DNA of 64,000 nt from Chrysopilus asiliformis (GCA_964034945.1 OZ035963.1:32147644-32211643), one strand, 5' to 3'. Counted from the first letter of the stretch, positions 1 through 12,712 are shown. The notes: generated by a model from the letters alone, not told the origin. A program made the numbers and translations.

Positions 1-146
1 ATTTTTTAAATTTTGCTGCATTTTTAAAATTTTTTGCATTTTTTTAAAAAATCCTCCATGGTTCTCGAGATATTTGAAAACATATTATTTTTAACATATT
101 TTTCCCGTGAAAATTTTGTGGTGATCACAACTGATATTTTTTTTAT
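1..146 (+). mobile_element. Family B (INE-1-like) element, 3' end only (B1)
   Basis: Holds the family B 3' signature: a GGTTCTCGAGATATTTG block, then a reduced form of the subterminal repeat and the stem-loop around GTGATCACAAC followed by CTGATATTT. The 5' part lies outside the window. Non-coding; the small reverse-strand ORF across it has no recognisable domain. Confidence 0.6.
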
Positions 147-1629
147 AACCATGAATATCTGAAAACTGGAGCTGACCCACCCAAACCACTTCCAGGTTTG
201 GAATCAGCCAACCCAAATTACCGAAATAAGAGAAAATACGGTATTTTTTGTAAAATGCTTCAGGGAAAATATGAATTTTTGGTTTTGGTTTTAAATAAAA
301 ATGGTGGTAAAAGAATCCACGAAAGTATTTCATTTCTTCAAATATGTGAAATATAAAACTAGAGTTTCCATCTGATGCTATTAATTCTAATAAAAATTAA
401 ATTATGATTTGTTACTACTTCCAAATGATTTCTAAATTCAAGTTACTTATGTTGCATGTGGAACAACAAAATACTCATAGCATATAAATAGAAATAGAAT
501 CGTGGGTGATTCTCATAATGTTGGGCTGGTGGTTATGCCTACTCGAGCCTCAAACCAAAATATAAATCAAGCAACATATCAAATAAAATGCAATCCAAAT
601 GCACACGAGAATTAGTAAATCAACAAAATCTCAGTGAAACTTGGTGCACAATTTATGTTCGTATGATCGTTAGCGGAATCATTTGTTTATAAAATGTGTT
701 TTATTGGCATTTATAAATCATTACAGAGATTTCCCTCGAATGACAGTTAACAACAGCAAAATATCCAAAGTTACATTTAAATGGGCAGCGAAAAGGAAAA
801 TGCTGGTCAATGTATCTCTCAGATACATTCGCCAATTCATCTATGATGTATCTTTCGACGAGTTATGTTATAGGCAAAAGAACGCACTCAAAACTTAAAA
901 CATTTCCTTCATCTTGCGAAATCCGTGGACGTTATAGCGATTATATCCAAATCATACAGACATTTATTTATATACATATCTATGTAGACATTTTTACTTA
1001 TTTTAATCACAGTGCTAAACATAAAAATTATGTTATTCATGTATGACGTACGAGGATCTCTAGGAAATTTCTTCCCGTGTAGCATGTCTATACTGAGGTA
1101 ATAATGTTGGCATATCCCGTAATATGTTCAGAACATCCCGTAGTCAATTCCAGCATCTTGTATGACAGAAAAGCGGAAAAATGGACAAGACTGAGGTAGA
1201 ATGAAAATTATGGAAAGGCCGTTTCAACTTTAATCCACCTCACCGATTAAATGTATGAATTTTATGTATGTAGAATTTTTTTTTTTTTTAATTTTATTAT
1301 GAGTGCTCACTCCTTGAAATTTGTTGTCAATAAAACTTATTTTGTTGTTTATAGTGTGCGATTAATATTTTCTTTTGCATTCGAATAAAACGTTATGACA
1401 GCTGGAGATTACCGACTTTTAATCGTTAAAAAATTTCTCCTTTAGATAGAAGTAGGTATCTATAGCGAATACATCTGTGAGTAGAATATATCCTTGTGTT
1501 TTAATCTTCTTTTATGGGTTTCCGTATTTTACTTATTCAAATAATGTTACAATGTCCGTCAAAGCAGTCTTGTAACTGATTTTATTTTATTTATCAATTG
1601 ACAATATTGAAATCATGTTGACGTGTTGC
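147..1629. other. AT-rich stretch, no feature recognised
   Basis: Roughly 1.5 kb of low-GC sequence with poly-T runs (for example near 1270). Short ORFs at 683-1046 overlap in different frames and show no domain or codon signature. I see no terminal inverted repeats or tandem arrays. Confidence 0.4.
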
Positions 1630-2290
1630 TTGTCCAAAAGTATTTTTCTTTAGAACATGGTTAAACTTATTGGATTAACTTTTAATCCCATTTCTGGAAT
1701 TCGATATTTTTTAATACTTTTTCTATGAAATTTTAATCTTCTCAAATGATTAACTACATTTTTAATAAAACTTGTATTATTTTTCAATACTTTTTTAGAG
1801 TTTGATAGATTGTAATAAAAAAAAGTATTACATTTAATGCCAACAGCATTAAATGGGTATATTTTTAATGCTTTTTGTATTAACTTTTAATCCCAGTTCT
1901 GGAATTCGATATTTTTAATAAAATTTGTATTATTTTTCCATATTTTTTAAATTTTTCCGTCAGTTATAATTCGCATAAAAGAAAGTAGTTAAAAACGGGG
2001 GTTTTTAATAAGCACTACTTTTTTAATACTTTCAAAATCATATTTTACTGATAATAATAAATTTAAAAAAAATATTTTTTTTAAAATAGCACTTTTGCAT
2101 TACATTGTAATACAAAAATGCATTTTAAAAAATGCGGTTTCATTCAATTTTAATAAAAAAATGTATTAAAATCAATTGGATTACGTTTTAATAAAAAACA
2201 TTAAAAAAATAATAATCTTTCGCGAGATTAAATTTTAATATTTTTTCGGTGTGGAGTAATACCAAAAAGATTAAAATTTAGCACTATGTA
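1630..2290. repeat. Old copy of the TAATCTTT-rich MITE (V family)
   Basis: This block is the degenerate reverse-orientation relative of 43921-45129. Shared words include CTTTCGCGAGATTAAA, ATTACATTGTAATAC and CTGGAATTCGATATTTTT. Unlike the later copy, its ends are not clear terminal repeats. It is extremely AT-rich and non-coding. The CTGGAATTCGATATTTTT block occurs twice inside it (about 1696 and 1900), suggesting an internal duplication. Confidence 0.5.
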
Positions 2291-2332
2291 GGCATTTTTT
2301 TTTTCATTTTAAAAAGGATGTGACATAATTTT

Positions 2333-3150
2333 TACTTTCCTCTGCTATAGAAGAAAAGTATTGTATTCATTACCGACTTGAGAGCGGGGACAGGCAGACA
2401 AAAACTTTATGATCAGTACGAAATCCGTTTGAGGCAAAATTATGAGGATATGCGTGCATATGTCCGTCGGTCTGTCCGTTTTACGTATCTTTAATAACTC
2501 GAGAACGCGTTAACCTAGCGACTTGAAATTTTTCGTAAATAAGTTTTACAAAAATCCTAGTTTTTTATCAACTTTTGGAAAAATAGCGTTACATGTACCT
2601 CCCTTACAATTATTTTTGAAAATTTCCAAAAGCCTTTGCGTTTTTGGAAAAAAGTGAATATAACAAAATTGCACTGAGAAAACAGAAATCTATATTTGAG
2701 TGCCAATCACTACAATGTTAATACCAGACACTACTGATGTAGTGTCAAATTTTCATATAGGGCTCCCACTACATCATAGTGGCAAGACAAATGAGCGAAA
2801 AGCTTTTGAAAAAAAATCTCCCAATATTTTTTCTCTCAGAAATTTTTCAATAGCGCCTAAAGTTCAAGCGAGATAGAAACCATTCACGTTTAGAATAGCT
2901 TTGTTAATTGACTTCGATCACCGTATGCGTTTGCGAGTGGACTTCAAACCCAGAGATCTCGGGTTCGAATCGCGGTATGAGCAAAAGTTTTCCAACATTT
3001 AATAATACGTAAGAAAATATTTATAGTAAAACCATAAAAAATATCTTTTAAAAGTTCTCGAGATATTTGAAAAAATATTTTTTACATATTTTTTCCGAAA
3101 ATAAATATTGCAGAGAAAAGTTTTATGTTGATCACAACTGATATTTTTCC
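2333..3150 (+). mobile_element. Family B INE-1-like element, near full length (B2)
   Basis: Starts with the imperfect palindrome TACTTTCCTCTGC...GAAAAGTA and ends with GCAGAGAAAA plus the stem-loop around TGTTGATCACAAC. The CTCTGC/GCAGAG pair forms a subterminal inverted repeat. Between them lie a short GTCCGTCGGTCTGTCC microsatellite and GCGACTTGAAATTTTTCG. About 370 bp (near 2672-3045) is not present in other B copies and is treated separately. Known relatives by architecture are Drosophila INE-1/DINE-1, non-autonomous Helentron-type elements; that assignment is inferred from structure. Confidence 0.65.
2672..3045. repeat. Insertion inside B2 with a tRNA-like B-box
   Basis: Absent from other family B copies. 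It contains a TGTAGTGTC/CACTACATC inverted pair near 2739-2782 and, near 2930-2985, a tRNA-like stretch with CTCGGGTTCGAATCGCG, close to a pol III B-box. No full cloverleaf can be drawn, so this is a tRNA-derived or tRNA-resembling repeat and not a tRNA gene. Its ends are uncertain. Confidence 0.35.
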
Positions 3151-3187
3151 TTCGTCTTTAAATGCCGGTAAGTGAGTAGCGGGTTTT

Positions 3188-3763
3188 TATACCCGTACGG
3201 TGAAACCAAAGGGTATATTAGATTTGCCTTACCGTTTGTAACGCCAGGATCCCGTCATCACACAAAAAAATGAATTATACCAGTGTGTTTAGAATGATAA
3301 AAAAAAAAGTTGAATTTAGCATGTCCGTCCGTCTGTCCGTCCGTCTGTCCGTCTGTCCGTCCGTCTGTCCGTCTGTGGCGCAGATTGCGGGCGCACGGAT
3401 TGGACTAGAGACTTGAAATTTTGCGCAGATCCGTTTTTCTTAAAATGCGAGGCTAAGCTCGTTAATGGGCAAAAATGGACAATTAGGGGGGGGTACCCCC
3501 CATACGAACGAAAATTATTTTTCGAAATATCTCAAAAACGGTGCATCTTATCAAAAAAGTACAAGAACAAATGTTATTCAGGATATTATTCTACATAAAT
3601 CTCCCATACATCAAAATCCGATTGGAATAAATTTTAAAAAATCTTATTGGAAAGTTTGACTTCAAAGTGGAATTTTGGTACAACTGTTCGAATTTTGATA
3701 TGTATATCACCATACGGGTTTTCAATAATTGCCAGATTGGCAATTATAGCTTTTGTTATGTTT
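3188..3763 (+). mobile_element. Family A INE-1-like element (A1), full length
   Basis: Opens with TATACCCGTACGGTGAAACC and closes with TCACCATACGGGT, the stem-loop AATTGCCAGATTGGCAATT and TTTTGTTATGTTTTT. ACCCGTAYGGTGA and TCACCATACGGGT are the 13-bp subterminal inverted repeats. The centre has a GTCCGTCTGTCC microsatellite, GACTTGAAATTTTGC and a palindromic GGGGGGTACCCCCC. All are hallmarks of the INE-1/Helentron-associated architecture. No coding capacity; the small ORFs are translations of this repeat and recur in every copy. Confidence 0.85.
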
Positions 3764-6232
3764 TTAATATACCAGGCATCGAAATAAGGGTTTATCACAA
3801 TAAAAACTAAGAAATTTTAATAAATACGTCAGTTTTTACCTTTTTTGCATACAAGAATGATATTGAAATCACTGAATATATAAAACTAATACCCATCAAC
3901 TCAGTTCTTTGAATCCGCAATATGTCATTGTGTTTATATGTGTGCGACGAAAATCTGTCAGATTAATTTTACCAGCAAACCTCAACAGATTTTGATATTT
4001 GCATTTGAAAGCTGTCACTGTCTTTGACTGCGATTTTGAAAAATTCTTAAATGGATTTAGAGAAATTTCATCGAATTGGATTTTAACGTATGGAAAAGTT
4101 ACGTACAATCATATTCTAAACACTTTTTGTGTAAAAAATTTTTTTTTTAAATTTCGAGAAAGTTTTAATTCAACCCAGTTTAAAATATTTGCCTCTTTAA
4201 TTCGATTTCATTTAAAAATACTTTTATGAAACTCGTTTATTGATAAAATCAATTCTGACTGCTAAATTCTTTAAAAATACATTGGCCCTGACCTGATTTA
4301 AATTTTAATAATTTAACCAATATTTTTTTTTTTGCTTTTTCCATTATGCACTCATAAAATTTAATTACGAATGGAACTACTGTGAGGAAAATGGAAAAAT
4401 TTATGAAACACTGAGGATAAAGTAAATTTTCAACCAAAAAATGTTTAAAATAGCGCAAATATTTTTTAATTTACATAATGCCCAGCAGGAAAAAAGAGAA
4501 ACCATTTTCAAACAATTTTTTTTTCGTGTGGCTTTTACCTCTGAAACCAGAAAATTTTCGTTGGTAAACATAATAAATAAATTAATATCAAAAGGAAACA
4601 TATTTTAATGAAAATAACCCGAAAAGCAGCAACCAAAAAAAAATCTGTTTTACAATATAATCCGCGTAGACTTTCCTTGTTGCCTTGAACAAACCTCGGA
4701 ATCCCACTTCTGATACCATTCCAAAAATACATTCCACTTCTGAATTTTATACGAAAAGAGTCTGTATCGAAATACTGTTTCCGCACCCCGATAAAAGCTT
4801 TCCCAATAGCAGTCACTGCCAGCCAGTATGGTAATCCCTTGCCACAAAAATCGAAAAGCACTTTGATGTTATCCCTTTAAATAACATCATCTCGTCGGCC
4901 TCATGTATCATCATCCCTTAATCACAGAGATTCGAATTTTTTCGTTCTTTTTTTTAAACTTGTTTGTGTTTGTTGGAGTTTTTTTTTTTTGCTGGCTGCT
5001 GGGGAGCAATCGAACATATGGATTCTGGCATAAAACCGCCATGATGCCCATTGAATTTCAAACACAGCTCTGCACTCGAATGAAGCACATTTAGAATATT
5101 TCCGTAATAAATCTATAAAGATCACGATGAGGCAAGGCAATAATAATAGAAGCGCATTACTCATAAATCCTTATTCCGCCACATCCATCGCAGCAATGTT
5201 ATAAATATCCGATCAGGGTAGTCATCATCAAAAATAAATCCCATCATTAAAATTTTTTAGGGGTTTGAAGCGACTTTGTACTTGGATAGATCAGAAGAAA
5301 AATGAAAGAAAATGAAAGTCCCTTCCTGCAACTGAGCCCACACAGAAGCAATAAAAAACGAAAAAAGGGAAACCTTTTCCGGAAAAATGAAGAGTCCATT
5401 CATCTAATATGTATCTATCGACTCTCGAAGGTTGAAGCTGAGGCATCCAATAGCAAGGAACCAGAGAGCCACCTCCGCCCCATGATTTTGGGGTACATTA
5501 CCCTTTTTGCAGTTTGTGTTTCCGCCATCAATCGAAAGTTCTGCCGGAGGCGCCACAGCTGATAAAATTCCATAAGGGATGGAAAACAATGAAAATTAAG
5601 AGTGGTGGGTAGATATTTTCAGTACTATCGGGCAATGACATTCACTGGAATGTTCCTCAATAAACAATACACAGTTAAAAAAAAGTAAAGCTTCCATTCA
5701 GCAATTTGAATTTAACTTTTTACAATTAATGCATATATAGCTCTGAAAATATACTGAATTGAGAGTTGGTATGTTTGTTCACGCAAAATTCGAGAATAAC
5801 TATACGGATTTGACCAAAAATTTTGTGTAGTATTTTAAGACTAAGGTCAGATAAAAACCACTATAAATACAATTTTACATAACCCTTCGACACATAAAAA
5901 TTCGCCAAACCACTCCTCCCTTCATACATAATAAATTTGAAAAATGGCGCGTTGTATCAAAAAAATCTTGAAGCCAAAAAGTGTTAAAAAACGATTCTAG
6001 ATCAGTTTTCTGTACATAATATTTAAATAAAAGTCATTGCCCCATATGATATTTTTCAGACGGTTTCAGTGGGACGGAAAAGCGAGAAGGGAAAATAAGG
6101 TACAGATTCAATAAATCAGGTCGGAAAGAGAATATTGCATAATTGATTCACACATCCAAATTCAATTGAACTACAATTCTTTAATTTCTCCAAACAGAGA
6201 ACTTTCTATCCACGGCAACTCGTGGAATATAT
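3764..6232. other. Low-copy stretch with one old family A fragment
   Basis: Mostly without repeats I recognise. About 4070-4130 matches a degraded reverse-strand piece of family A (TTGGATTTTAACGTATGG and the following ACAATCATATTCTAAA). Around 4640-5600 base composition is more balanced, which may mark conserved non-coding DNA or an unrecognised exon; an 86-residue ORF at 5302-5562 (+) begins with ATG but resembles no family I know. Confidence 0.35.
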
Positions 6233-6982
6233 TACTTTTCTCTGCTATGGAGGGAAAGTATTGTATTCATGACGGAGACCGACTTGAAAACGGGGGCAGA
6301 TAGAACCGCATGATCAGTACGAAATCAGTTTCAGGTAAAATTATGAGGATGCCCGTCTGTCTGTCTGTCGGTCTGTCTGTCGGTCTGTCTGTCGGTCTGT
6401 CTGTCGGTCTGTCTGTCTGTCGGTCTGTCTGTCGGTCTGTCTGTCGGCCTGTCTATCGGTCTGTCTATCGGTCTGTCTGTCGGTCTGTCTGTCGGTCTGT
6501 CTGTCGGTCTGTCTGTCGGTCTGTCTGTCTGTCGGTCTGTCTGTCGGTCTGTCTGTCGGTCTGTCTGTCTGTCGGTCTGTCTGTCGGTCTGTCTGTCGGT
6601 CTTTCTGGCGGTCTGTCTGTCGGTCTATCTGTCAGTCTGTCGGTCTGTCTGTCTGTCTATCTGTCGGTCTGTCTGTCGGTCTGTCTGTCGGTCTGTCTGT
6701 CGGTCTGTCTGTCGGTCTGTCCATTTTACGTATCTTAAATAACTCGATAACGCATTGAGCTAGCGACTTGAAATAGTTTCTGAATGAGAAAAACTTGCGC
6801 TATTGGGGAAAAAATTGTTATAAGTAAATTTAAAGAAATCAAAATTTCCTCCACTTTTTCCTTTAGATTTTTTTAGGTATCTTTTACAGTTCGCGAGACA
6901 TTTGGAAAACAAAATTTCCCAAATATTTTCCGAAAATAAATATTGCACAGGAAAATTTTGTGTTGACCACAACTGATATTTA
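6233..6982 (+). mobile_element. Family B element with a hugely expanded microsatellite (B3)
   Basis: Starts TACTTTTCTCTGCTATGGAG, ends with GCACAGGAAAATTTTGTG and the GTTGACCACAAC stem-loop. The central tract (about 6350-6722) is some 370 bp of GTCTGTCG/GTCTGTCT, against 20-60 bp in other copies. It is followed by CTAGCGACTTGAAATAG. The 142-residue serine/leucine/valine ORF here is a translation of the microsatellite, not a protein. Confidence 0.75.
6350..6722. repeat. (GTCTGTCG)n / (GTCTGTCT)n microsatellite
   Basis: Imperfect 4- and 8-bp repeats, mostly GTCTGTCG with interspersed GTCTGTCT and scattered single-base variants such as GTCTATCG. It lies in the position of the central microsatellite of the surrounding family B element. 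Confidence 0.95.
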
Positions 6983-7577
6983 TTTCTTATGCCGACTACG
7001 GCAAGCACATTTTTCAAAAAAAAAAACTTTTAGCCAAACATATAAGTTTTTGCTCCGAAAAACCTACACTTCTTAAATTTTTGCATCTATTTAAGCCAAA
7101 TGGTTACTTGTAAGCAGAATGTTTCCATTTTGAAAACGATTTCAAACTCAGCATCAACTCCAGTCTATCACTGAGACAAAAAAAAACCTAAACTAGCCAA
7201 AATTTTTAACCCCAGTCAAATACAATTCATCAATTCGTTCATTCTCGGCTATTGAGTAAGGTGACCACACTCCTCGTATTAGCCAAGACAATCCCGGAAT
7301 TAGACATATTGCCCCGGGATCCCAGAAACTGGGGGTCCCGGATTTTTAAAATTGGAATTATAATTTATTTAACACTCAAAAACGATTACTAAATAAACAA
7401 AATATACTCGAATTGAGTATTGGGATGACCGTAAAACATATTTTTTCGCTTGTAATGCGTATTTTCATCTCTGATTAAAAAAAAATGTCCCCGTGGCGCA
7501 TTTCTCTTATTAGTGTATTTATAAAAAACGTTAAAAATTGAGTTATTTTTCGCTTGAGATGGTTGAAGTCTTAGACT

Positions 7578-8461
7578 GGGTCATTCAATAAAGGACGCTC
7601 GATTTTTAAATGTAAATAGAACAAGTTGTGTGTGAGATATCCACTCAATTTTTTTTTTTTTTTGTTTGAAAGAATATTTTGTGGTATTAAGTATGGAATA
7701 TAACGTCATTCAAATGTCCGCCGCAGCTTTACTTGGTGGCACGTTTCGGGAGGTCCGATTTTCGATGACTTTGTCACATAAATCAAGTTGAATTTGCTGG
7801 ATGTCATTCGTTATGTTGGCTTTGAGGGCATCAATTGTTTGCGGTTTATTCGCATAGGCATGCGATTTAAGATAGCCCCAAAGGAATAAGTCTAAAGGTC
7901 GCATGATCTCGGTGGCCAAGGTGGCCAAGTCCCGTTGCCGCCGCGCAAGATAACCATACCGTCAAATCACTTGTGCAGAATGTCCATCGTGGCATACGCT
8001 GTATGGCATGTAGCGCCGTCCTGTTGGAACCACATGTTGTCGGTATCCAGATCATCCAGTTTAGGCCACAAGAAGTTACTTATCATCGATCTGTAGCGCT
8101 CGCCGTTGAGAGGCAATGCCAGTTTCGTTTTAGAAGAAGTACGGACGGATGATTCCGCCAGACCAAAATCCGCACCAAACAGTCTATCTCGTGTGGATTG
8201 GTATCGCCCCAAATCCGACAATTTGCTTGTTCACATATACATTAATCCAAAAATTAGCCTCGTCGCTAAAGATGATTTGCGCGGAACGTTTCTTGAACAG
8301 AGCACTGATTTTGAAAATAAAATTTGATGATTTGCACACGTTGTTAAACGCTGTAACCTTCCGTACACTACTGAACAATCCAGAACAAATTTGACATATG
8401 TTGCTTTACCAACATGGCCACTATAACCTAACAAATTTCTAGCGTCATTATTGAAAGACCC
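7578..8461 (-). mobile_element. DD41D mariner-like element inside G (F1)
   Basis: Bounded by GGGTCATTCAATAAAGGACG and the reverse of GGGTCTTTCAATAATGACG, near-identical terminal repeats shared with F3 and F4. Carries a broken transposase on the minus strand. A clear TA duplication is not visible at the ends, so the exact termini may be off by a few bases. Confidence 0.8.
7710..8394 (-). pseudogene. DD41D mariner transposase, degenerate
   Basis: Remnant of a Tc1/mariner DDE transposase, the enzyme that cuts and rejoins element ends. Pieces lie in different minus-strand frames: IIFSDEANF (first catalytic Asp), WFQQDGATCHTA (second Asp) and DLFLWGYLKSHAYANKPQTI (region of the third Asp). The N-terminal DNA-binding half is missing or unrecognisable and at least two frame changes separate the motifs. 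F3 and E1 preserve the spacing better and show 41 residues between the second and third Asp, which places the family in the DD41D group. Certainly non-functional. Confidence 0.8.
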
Positions 8462-8597
8462 TTTATATACCTCCCTGGTTTGTTGATATCGATATACGGT
8501 AACGAGGTTTCAATGTAAGACTTTGGTGGCTCCTGTCACCACCAACCCTGTCGCTCATTTTAACCCAAACCGACACAAAATAAATATGGTCACCCTA

Positions 8598-10920
8598 CTA
8601 TTGCGGGACATCTAGACCCCCCCCCCTCCCCCAAGTAGTAAAAAAAACAGCAACACAATATTCATGGCAATTCAAGTTTCCGGCCAATTCCACCCTCGCC
8701 GGTCGTCGTTACCGCCGCCGCCGCCACCAACATTAACCCCGAATCAACCCCAAGTCATCAAATTTTGTCTGCTGGTGTATGATATTTTGTTGCTGTAATA
8801 AATCGCTGATGATGCGTGAAGCTTATTTATGCTCATTCATATGATTCAGTGGAGCTCCCAAGCTTTTTGTCTATTGGAGTCTGGTTTCACTAGGCTGAAA
8901 TTTTTCCACAATTTCCACAGTTTTGTTGGGGTATTTTTTATGTTGCGTTTTTTTTTTTTGGTTCTCATATTTTCAGTATTCACCCATGATACTGACTGGT
9001 GTTAATAGAAGCAAGAGGAAAAATGAGGCGCTATGTTTACTGATAGATACTTTGCGTATATCGACATCCGGAGTCCGGAGGCTGCAGAATTTTTTATACG
9101 TTGTATTTTCGCTATATGCCTGAAGGGGAACCTATTTATTGTGTATTACTCCTACAAAGGATATTTAGCCATGCACATGTACGAGTTTTTTTTCGTTATT
9201 TAGCCCCAATATACAATAAACGGTGATCAGTTTTATGAAGCATTACGAAATTGGCTTTCTGGATACGAGAAAATGAATCTGCAAATAGGAGGATGAGATC
9301 GTATTATCAAATATTAAGCTCGCTCAGGACAAAAAATATGAGAATCATTGAAAATTTTCCACTTGTCCGTTCATCCCTATGTAGTGTGCTGCATCTCCCC
9401 CCATTCCTATTGTCTACAATATTAGCAAAAAAAAAATCGGCTATTGCTGGTTATGGATTAAAACTTGCAAAAATAATGAAAAATTATGAGCAAATATTTT
9501 TTTTAATTGCTTTTATTCCTGGACTATCGAAAGCATTGTTTGTTTAAGACTTGAAAAAAATTCCAGAATTTCTAAAAATGGTGTAAACACAGGAAAGTGC
9601 TTTATTAGATGAATGTTTAACGATTTACACTTACAGAAAATATTTGCAATGAATTAAAAAAAAAATATTTTCATTTTTAAAAATATTACTGAACAGTGAA
9701 AGTTATTAATGAATATGGAATTTTCGATTTCTAAAACATAATTTTCATATAAATCATGATTTATCGATAGTTTCTTTCTGACTATTCAATAATTAAAATC
9801 CGAAATTCCCATCCGTCCCAAAATAAATCATAATAACGAAATATCTTCCATATTACTGGGCCCTTAATTGATGTTAGTTTGACTACCTAAATAGATTCAG
9901 TTCACATACTATGAATAAATAACAGAAAAAATCGATTTGATTAAATTTGAAAATATTTAAAAATCTAAACCTAAAATGCCTACTTCTGCTTGAAAGTTAT
10001 CAAAACTAATAAAAAATGTAAATTTCCACTAATTTCACAACGTAATGCATCGTGGCAGCATTAATCGAAAATACCTCACACAGTCGATAGCCTAATTTTA
10101 AAGTATCTACTACTTACAAACAAATATCGTACAACAAGAAGAAGTAGATAACAATTAAGCCATAAAATTTTAATAAAAACGATAGAAAAATTCGTTAAAA
10201 TATCACAAACAGTGTAAGCAATAAATAATGAGTCAAAAACCCTAGTCCATTATGAATTTCCTGTCCAATTAAGAAGCAAAAAAGATTTTTCATAACTTCA
10301 GTATTTTGATATTTGATTTTTTTTTTCTAGACTACCTTCTATCTATTTATGCTCACACTGTGCATAATTAGAAAGCATGCTGTCCAAACGAAAAAAAAAA
10401 AATATTTTCGTGGCGTAGGAAAAAGTAAATCATCACCCAATGTCGTGTCAGGTTTCCTCTTGGTTTCAGTGTAACAAATCGCGTCCAATTAATAAAAGTC
10501 CAAGGGAAATGGCCAAAAAAATATGAGGATTTTTCGATATCAAGTGGAGAAAAAACCGTGGAAACCGGAAAATTAGCTCAGAAAACCACAATTGACCGAA
10601 ATATTATGAAATCACTTGGGATGTGGTCATAAAAAACCTTATTTTTGATTAGCTAGTTTACATTTCTGAAAGTTTCTTCAGATTTAGTAATTTAAAAAGT
10701 CCAATCTACAGTTTATCAACTGCAATTTATTCATTGACGATTAATTAATTGGTAAAAATCAGTAAAAGAGAATACAATCACCAAATATAAAATGTAAAAA
10801 GAACTACATTTAATAAGGACTCAATTCTGAAATACCTTACAAGGTGTGATTCTCAAATTTCGAATATTGTGGAGAATCCAATTCCAATTGTATTTCGATG
10901 TATGAAAAAGTTATATTAAA
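8598..10920. other. AT-rich stretch, no feature recognised
   Basis: Contains a poly-C run (about 8619-8635), a CCG-rich patch (8710-8728) and long AT-rich tracts. The ORFs at 8923-9123 and 9251-9547 show no recognisable domain. A degraded family A-like word (TTTCGATGTATGAAAAAG, about 10890) lies just before A2. Confidence 0.4.
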
Positions 10921-11353
10921 AAACATAACGAAAGCTATAATTGCCAATCTGGCAATTATTGAAAACCCGTATGGTGATATCGTATCAAAATTCGAACAGT
11001 TGTACAAAAAATTCCACTTTGAAGTCAAACTATCCAATAAGATTTTTTAAAATTTATTCCAATCGGATTTTGATGTATGGGAGTTTTATGTAGAATCATA
11101 TCCTAAATAACTTTTGTTCTTGGACTTTTTTGATAAGATGCACCGTTTTTGAGATATTCGTAAAAAACATATTCGTTCGTATGACGGACGGACAGACGGA
11201 CAGACGGACAGACGGACGGACATGCAAAATTCAATTTTTTTCATCATTTTAAACACACTGGTGTAATTCATTTTTGTGTGTGATAACGGGATCTTGGCGT
11301 TACAAACGGTAAGGCAAAGTTAATATACCCTTTGGTTTCACCATACGGGTATA
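10921..11353 (-). mobile_element. Family A element, internally deleted (A2)
   Basis: Both ends are present: AAACATAACGAAAGCTATAA with the AATTGCCAATCTGGCAATT stem-loop on the left, and TTTCACCATACGGGTATA on the right. The block normally holding GGGGGGTACCCCCC, GACTTGAAATTTTGC and the GC-rich box is deleted, so the cassette jumps from TTCGTTCGTATGA straight into the GACGGACAGACG microsatellite. Confidence 0.85.
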
Positions 11354-12072
11354 ATAAATTTAGACACTTTCTGTTGAATAAATGCCTTCAATGAAACTAA
11401 GTGTGCTGTATAATCAGCAGCCCCATTCGAGCATTACAATTGAAAATTGAACATTGACGTATGGAACAATTTGCGCACAATTTTGCGCAATAAGATGTCT
11501 AAAGCGTAATCTCCATACAGACGATTTTTCATCTGATAAAAGTATGGGATGCACTTATGCAAATACAGCTTGGACAGAAAGAGAGAAAACAATCATCCTA
11601 CCAATTTTGTCGTTTTCTGCAATTCAAAAAACTTCTAATTTCCCCATCCGATTTTGGACTTCCAAATGATTCCTCTCAACAATAGATGAACTTATTCATC
11701 TGATTTCTGGCATCTTCATCTGTAGATGCATACTGCTATAATAATCGCGCACGATACCATCACACATTAGCCATTTCCTTATAGAAAGATGTCCAGTTGA
11801 CTTGTATAGCATTGGGTGAACGCTTAAATTAGCATAAAATAAACGGAGAAAGTCCATAATTTGCTAAAATGTGGTAGGAGGATCTTGCTGATTTTATTCA
11901 ATCACTCTTACAAAAAATTACGGAAGTTTATCACTTTTTGGTTTTCTGATTTTTTCCATCAAATAAGGAAGTCGGGTGTATGGAAACTACGCTTAATGGA
12001 ATTGGCACACCATCCCAAAGAAACCTTGCGTCAAGCAGCAGTAGTTTTAGAGGAGGACTTCTATATGGAGGA
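11354..12072. other. No feature recognised
   Basis: About 720 bp of AT-rich DNA. Short direct and inverted words built on TTCATCTG recur near 11525-11720, but no terminal repeats can be drawn. The small ORFs at 11454-11669 and 11861-12076 have no recognisable domain. Confidence 0.35.
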
Positions 12073-12712
12073 CTAGCTTGCATACCCGTGGTTCCGAGTT
12101 AAGTTTTTTGTATAAGTTTTAGAATATGAAGAAAACCGGAAAGAACGTAAAAACTTTTGAGAAAAATCTTATCCTTGCAGGACCCTCCGTTGCGATTTAG
12201 TCTAACACTAGATTCGTGATCAGCGACCCCGAAAACCCCCTGATGCAATTTTTCCCTGAAAAAATGGGGAAAAGGGTATTTGCAGCACCTTCCGTTACGA
12301 ATTTTGAAAATCTAACACCGGATTCGTGATCAGCGACTCCGAAAACTTCCTTATGCCATTATTCCCCAGAAAAAATGGAAAAAAGGATATTTGTGATATC
12401 TTTACAGGACCTTGCGTTTCAAGTTTTGAAAATCTAACACCGGATTCGTGATCAGCGACCCCGAAAACCCACGAGTGAAACTTTTCAGCCTCCTATTGAG
12501 CAGGATTTATGGCGAAAATCACTGTTTAAAAACACCCAAACCTCCTTTACCCCCTTAGCGGTAAAATTTCGGAAAACCCCGCCTTAGTGAGCGCCTACGT
12601 GATGGTTGGGACATACTGTGAAAGTTTCAAGTTTCTAGCTTCAGGGGTTTGGGTTGGGCGTTGATGAGTCAGTCAGTCAGTCAATCAGGTTAAACGATTT
12701 TATATATATAGA
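12073..12712 (-). mobile_element. Helitron, non-autonomous, with internal tandem repeats (C1)
   Basis: Read on the minus strand it begins TCTATATATATAAAATCG, ends CTAG, and inserts between A and T (flanks 12713 and 12072), all canonical Helitron rules. The 3' hairpin is GAACCACGGG-type, about 10 bp before CTAG. Body words GAAGAAAACCGGAAAGAAC match C4, so both are one family. Three imperfect repeats around ACCGGATTCGTGATCAGCGA start near 12207, 12309 and 12437. No Rep/helicase coding region. Confidence 0.85.

Larger units (their letters stand above)
7257..8597. mobile_element. hAT-like non-autonomous element, interrupted (G)
   Basis: Terminal repeats TAAGGTGACCACA (left) and, reversed from the right end, TAGGGTGACCATA. 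Flanks CTATTGAG (7249-7256) and CTATTGCG (8598-8605) form an 8-bp target duplication with one mismatch, as expected for hAT elements. Without the mariner at 7578-8461 it would be about 457 bp. Non-coding. A truncated relative of its right end (AAATAAATATGGTCA) is seen near 52966-52980. Confidence 0.7.

Noticed and set aside
4535..4861. 108-residue reverse ORF
   Set aside because: Low-complexity, hydrophobic composition typical of AT-rich chance ORFs; no motif.
6310..6738. 142-residue ORF rich in Ser, Leu, Val
   Set aside because: It is a translation of the GTCTGTCG microsatellite of B3; the repeat has no stop in this frame.
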